Below, piece after piece: positions 4,914-6,062 of a stretch of DNA of 6,062 nt. Within the stretch, counting starts at the first letter, position 1, and the number at the start of each line of letters is the position of its first letter. This stretch comes from CAZBEA01 sp964490835 (GTDB lineage Bacteria > Patescibacteriota > Microgenomatia > Levybacterales > GWA1-39-11), in the NCBI GenBank assembly GCA_964490835.1, contig CAZBEA010000075.1, positions 1-6,062 on the forward strand. Reading direction: 5' to 3'. The position numbers and the translations under genes were made by a program. A model generated the notes under the pieces. It was not told the origin of the DNA. It searched no databases and worked only from the letters and a program-made list of their open reading frames with translations.

Positions 4914-5871
4914 ATTCCTCTTGCGAATACCTCTCAATAACTGCAACTTCATACTTTCGTCTGAGTTGAGGCGAGAGGTAATTTCTGTCGACTATCGGCG
5001 CAATCCCGTTCAGAATTGCCCATTCATCGAGTCTCTTTTTGCCATTGGCTGCATCTACTGCATCCCGAATCGTCGTGAACTCTCCGAATCGTACGATGTG
5101 TTTTTTTCCAAAATTAAATCCCCGTCTTTTTCCATAGTTAGGATCTCCCGCGAATGAAAACCCAACAAATATAAGCCCAATCTCATCAAGAGGTAGCCCC
5201 TCTCTTTCAAGTGCTGATACCAAAAGTCCCAATGGTCGTTCCTTTCGGTGCTCATCCGGGTAATCTGTAATATTTTCATCAGGAAGCCTTAGCATGCTGC
5301 TTCTCTCGGCTTGTGCCGGAAGATAGACTAGGCCGCCGGAAGAGAGCGAATCTGTAGCTTTTTGTGCAAATTCTATTCCGCCCGTTCCGACCTGTGGAAT
5401 TTGTGATCTCAGAAATTCCTCGTAGTTTGGAGGTGGAACGATTGGACCCATTGTTTGTAGAATTCTTCTTGCGCGTGAAGTTTTGGCCAATTTTTTCTCA
5501 TATCGCTCGTGTGAATTTTCAGTAACAATGGTCATGGGATTTACTCCGGCTCGTCTTGAGAGATCGATAAGATGTATCCCATCCATTCGTTGATGATGGG
5601 CAAGCGGGGTTACAATTTCTGCATCCTGAAGGTCCTCGTGATTATTTACAATCTGGAGCATTGCGACAAGTGGATCAACTTTGTCGATATGATTTGCGTA
5701 AAAAATTGCCCCCCGTCCGGTGTGATCCCTGAGTTCTGCAAGAGCATTTAGGCCCGGGAGTGTTTCGGAGGCGACCTCACCTCTGAAAATTGGATTTAAG
5801 ACAGTTCGTGCTGTGTTGCGAAATGATAATTCAGATTCGGAAATTGGTTTTGGTCGACTTTCGTGTGTCAT
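4900..5871 (-). CDS. PlsC-like (glycerol-phosphate/lysophosphatidate-type) acyltransferase
   Basis: The 323-aa protein carries the acyltransferase motif I, NHIDKVDP, with His61 and Asp66 in the H-X4-D catalytic arrangement, preceded by a beta-strand (GAIFYA) as in PlsC proteins. Motif III is probably YLPAQAERSS (183-192), a degenerate form of FPEGTRS keeping the Pro, Arg and Ser. A late strand HIVRFGEF (258-265) resembles the usual C-terminal VxIGEP-type strand. I see no clear membrane helix. The family acylates lysophosphatidate or related acceptors at the membrane; the real substrate here is unknown. I chose the ATG at 5871 because the promoter -10 lies 7 nt upstream; starts at 5892 and 5934 would lie upstream of that -10 element. 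It converges on the FabD-like gene, which fits a shared lipid role, and diverges from argS. Confidence 0.65.
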   Translation of the reverse strand: MTHESRPKPISESELSFRNTARTVLNPIFRGEVASETLPGLNALAELRDHTGRGAIFYANHIDKVDPLVAMLQIVNNHEDLQDAEIVTPLAHHQRMDGIHLIDLSRRAGVNPMTIVTENSHERYEKKLAKTSRARRILQTMGPIVPPPNYEEFLRSQIPQVGTGGIEFAQKATDSLSSGGLVYLPAQAERSSMLRLPDENITDYPDEHRKERPLGLLVSALEREGLPLDEIGLIFVGFSFAGDPNYGKRRGFNFGKKHIVRFGEFTTIRDAVDAANGKKRLDEWAILNGIAPIVDRNYLSPQLRRKYEVAVIERYSQEESISQ

Positions 5872-5878
5872 GCAATGG

Positions 5879-5906
5879 ATTATACACCCCATCCAATGAG
5901 TATCAA
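5879..5906 (-). promoter_or_regulatory. Putative promoter of the PlsC-like gene, predicted leaderless
   Basis: The minus strand has TTGATA (5906-5901), a 16-base spacer and a perfect TATAAT (5884-5879). Seven bases separate the -10 from the ATG at 5871, so the transcript would start at or beside the start codon. No ribosome binding site precedes the ATG. Confidence 0.6.
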
Positions 5907-5915
5907 GTTTTGATA
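5901..5915. repeat. Short palindrome between divergent promoters
   Basis: TATCAA and TTGATA form perfect 6-base arms around a 3-base centre. The left arm is the -35 of the minus-strand PlsC-like gene. The right arm merges into the extended -10 of argS. It could be an operator shared by both promoters or only a by-product of overlapping promoter motifs. Confidence 0.4.
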
Positions 5916-5919
5916 TGAT
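5911..5919 (+). promoter_or_regulatory. Extended -10 promoter of argS, predicted leaderless
   Basis: TGATATGAT is an extended -10 element (TGn plus TATGAT at 5914-5919). No good -35 lies at the right distance, which is tolerated for extended -10 promoters. Six bases separate it from the argS ATG, placing the expected +1 on the A of the start codon. Confidence 0.5.
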
Positions 5920-5925
5920 ACGTGT

Positions 5926-6062
5926 ATGAATCAAGAAGTAAAAAATAAATTACAAGAAATAGTCATGTCTCAGTTTGGGATCGATTCGGATATTGAAATC
6001 ACAATTCCAACCAGTCTTGAGCATGGTGATATTTCGACAAATATTGCGCTGAAAATTTCGAA
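5926..6062 (+). CDS. argS: Arginyl-tRNA synthetase, N-terminal part (runs off right edge)
   Basis: ArgS charges tRNA-Arg with arginine. Only 45 complete codons are in the window, and they cover the start of the N-terminal tRNA-binding (Add1) domain. The segment IPTSLEHGDISTNIALKIS (residues 27-45) matches the ArgS hallmark in which a proline-led strand is followed by HGD-x-(A/S)TN-x-A. The preceding helix MNQEVKNKLQEIVMSQFG is also of the expected kind. The ATG at 5926 sits directly after an extended -10, with no Shine-Dalgarno. The gene diverges from the PlsC-like gene across 54 bp. The frame is intact to the edge. Confidence 0.85.
   Translation, partial: MNQEVKNKLQEIVMSQFGIDSDIEITIPTSLEHGDISTNIALKIS

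Noticed and set aside
5872..5934. PlsC-like gene starting at 5934 or 5892.
   Set aside because: These starts lie upstream of the -10 (5879-5884), and the longer one overlaps argS. The ATG at 5871 is correctly placed for a leaderless mRNA.

Overview
The window looks like ordinary chromosomal DNA of a bacterium with a compact genome, most likely a Patescibacteria/CPR (Parcubacteria-like) lineage. This assignment is an inference. It rests on the very short intergenic gaps, the scarcity of Shine-Dalgarno sequences, an L1 protein with a long charged N-terminal extension, a GalU variant with GNGTP in place of the usual GLGHA-type motif, and an A+T-rich inverted-repeat spacer of a kind I associate with such genomes. 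Reading frames use the standard code, with no internal TGA needed.

Left half, minus strand (read right to left): a small predicted lipoprotein gene (2378-2806), then secE, nusG, rplK (L11) and rplA (L1), then the first 46 codons of an unrecognised gene running off the left edge. secE-nusG has its own promoter. A second promoter inside the end of nusG (1621-1650) could drive rplK-rplA through a leader of about 130 nt that is one large imperfect inverted repeat. The ribosome binding sites of both rplK and rplA lie inside local inverted repeats, which suggests translational control of the ribosomal-protein pair.

Right half: galU (UTP-glucose-1-phosphate uridylyltransferase) diverges from the lipoprotein gene. 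It is followed on the plus strand by a FabD-like acyl/malonyl transferase. That gene ends in a 14-bp tail-to-tail overlap with a minus-strand PlsC-like acyltransferase. The latter is divergent from argS (arginyl-tRNA synthetase), of which only the first 45 codons are present.

The most notable global pattern is promoter placement. At five of six predicted promoters the -10 element ends only 6-11 nt before the ATG (secE, lipoprotein gene, FabD-like gene, PlsC-like gene, argS), which predicts leaderless or near-leaderless mRNAs. The rplK/rplA pair is the exception, with SD sequences embedded in hairpins. I see no mobile element, CRISPR array, tRNA or rRNA. No gene-free stretch exceeds about 140 bp. 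I found no clearly new multi-gene system. The best candidates for follow-up are the two adjacent divergent acyltransferases, the hairpin-masked rplA start, and the leaderless architecture.
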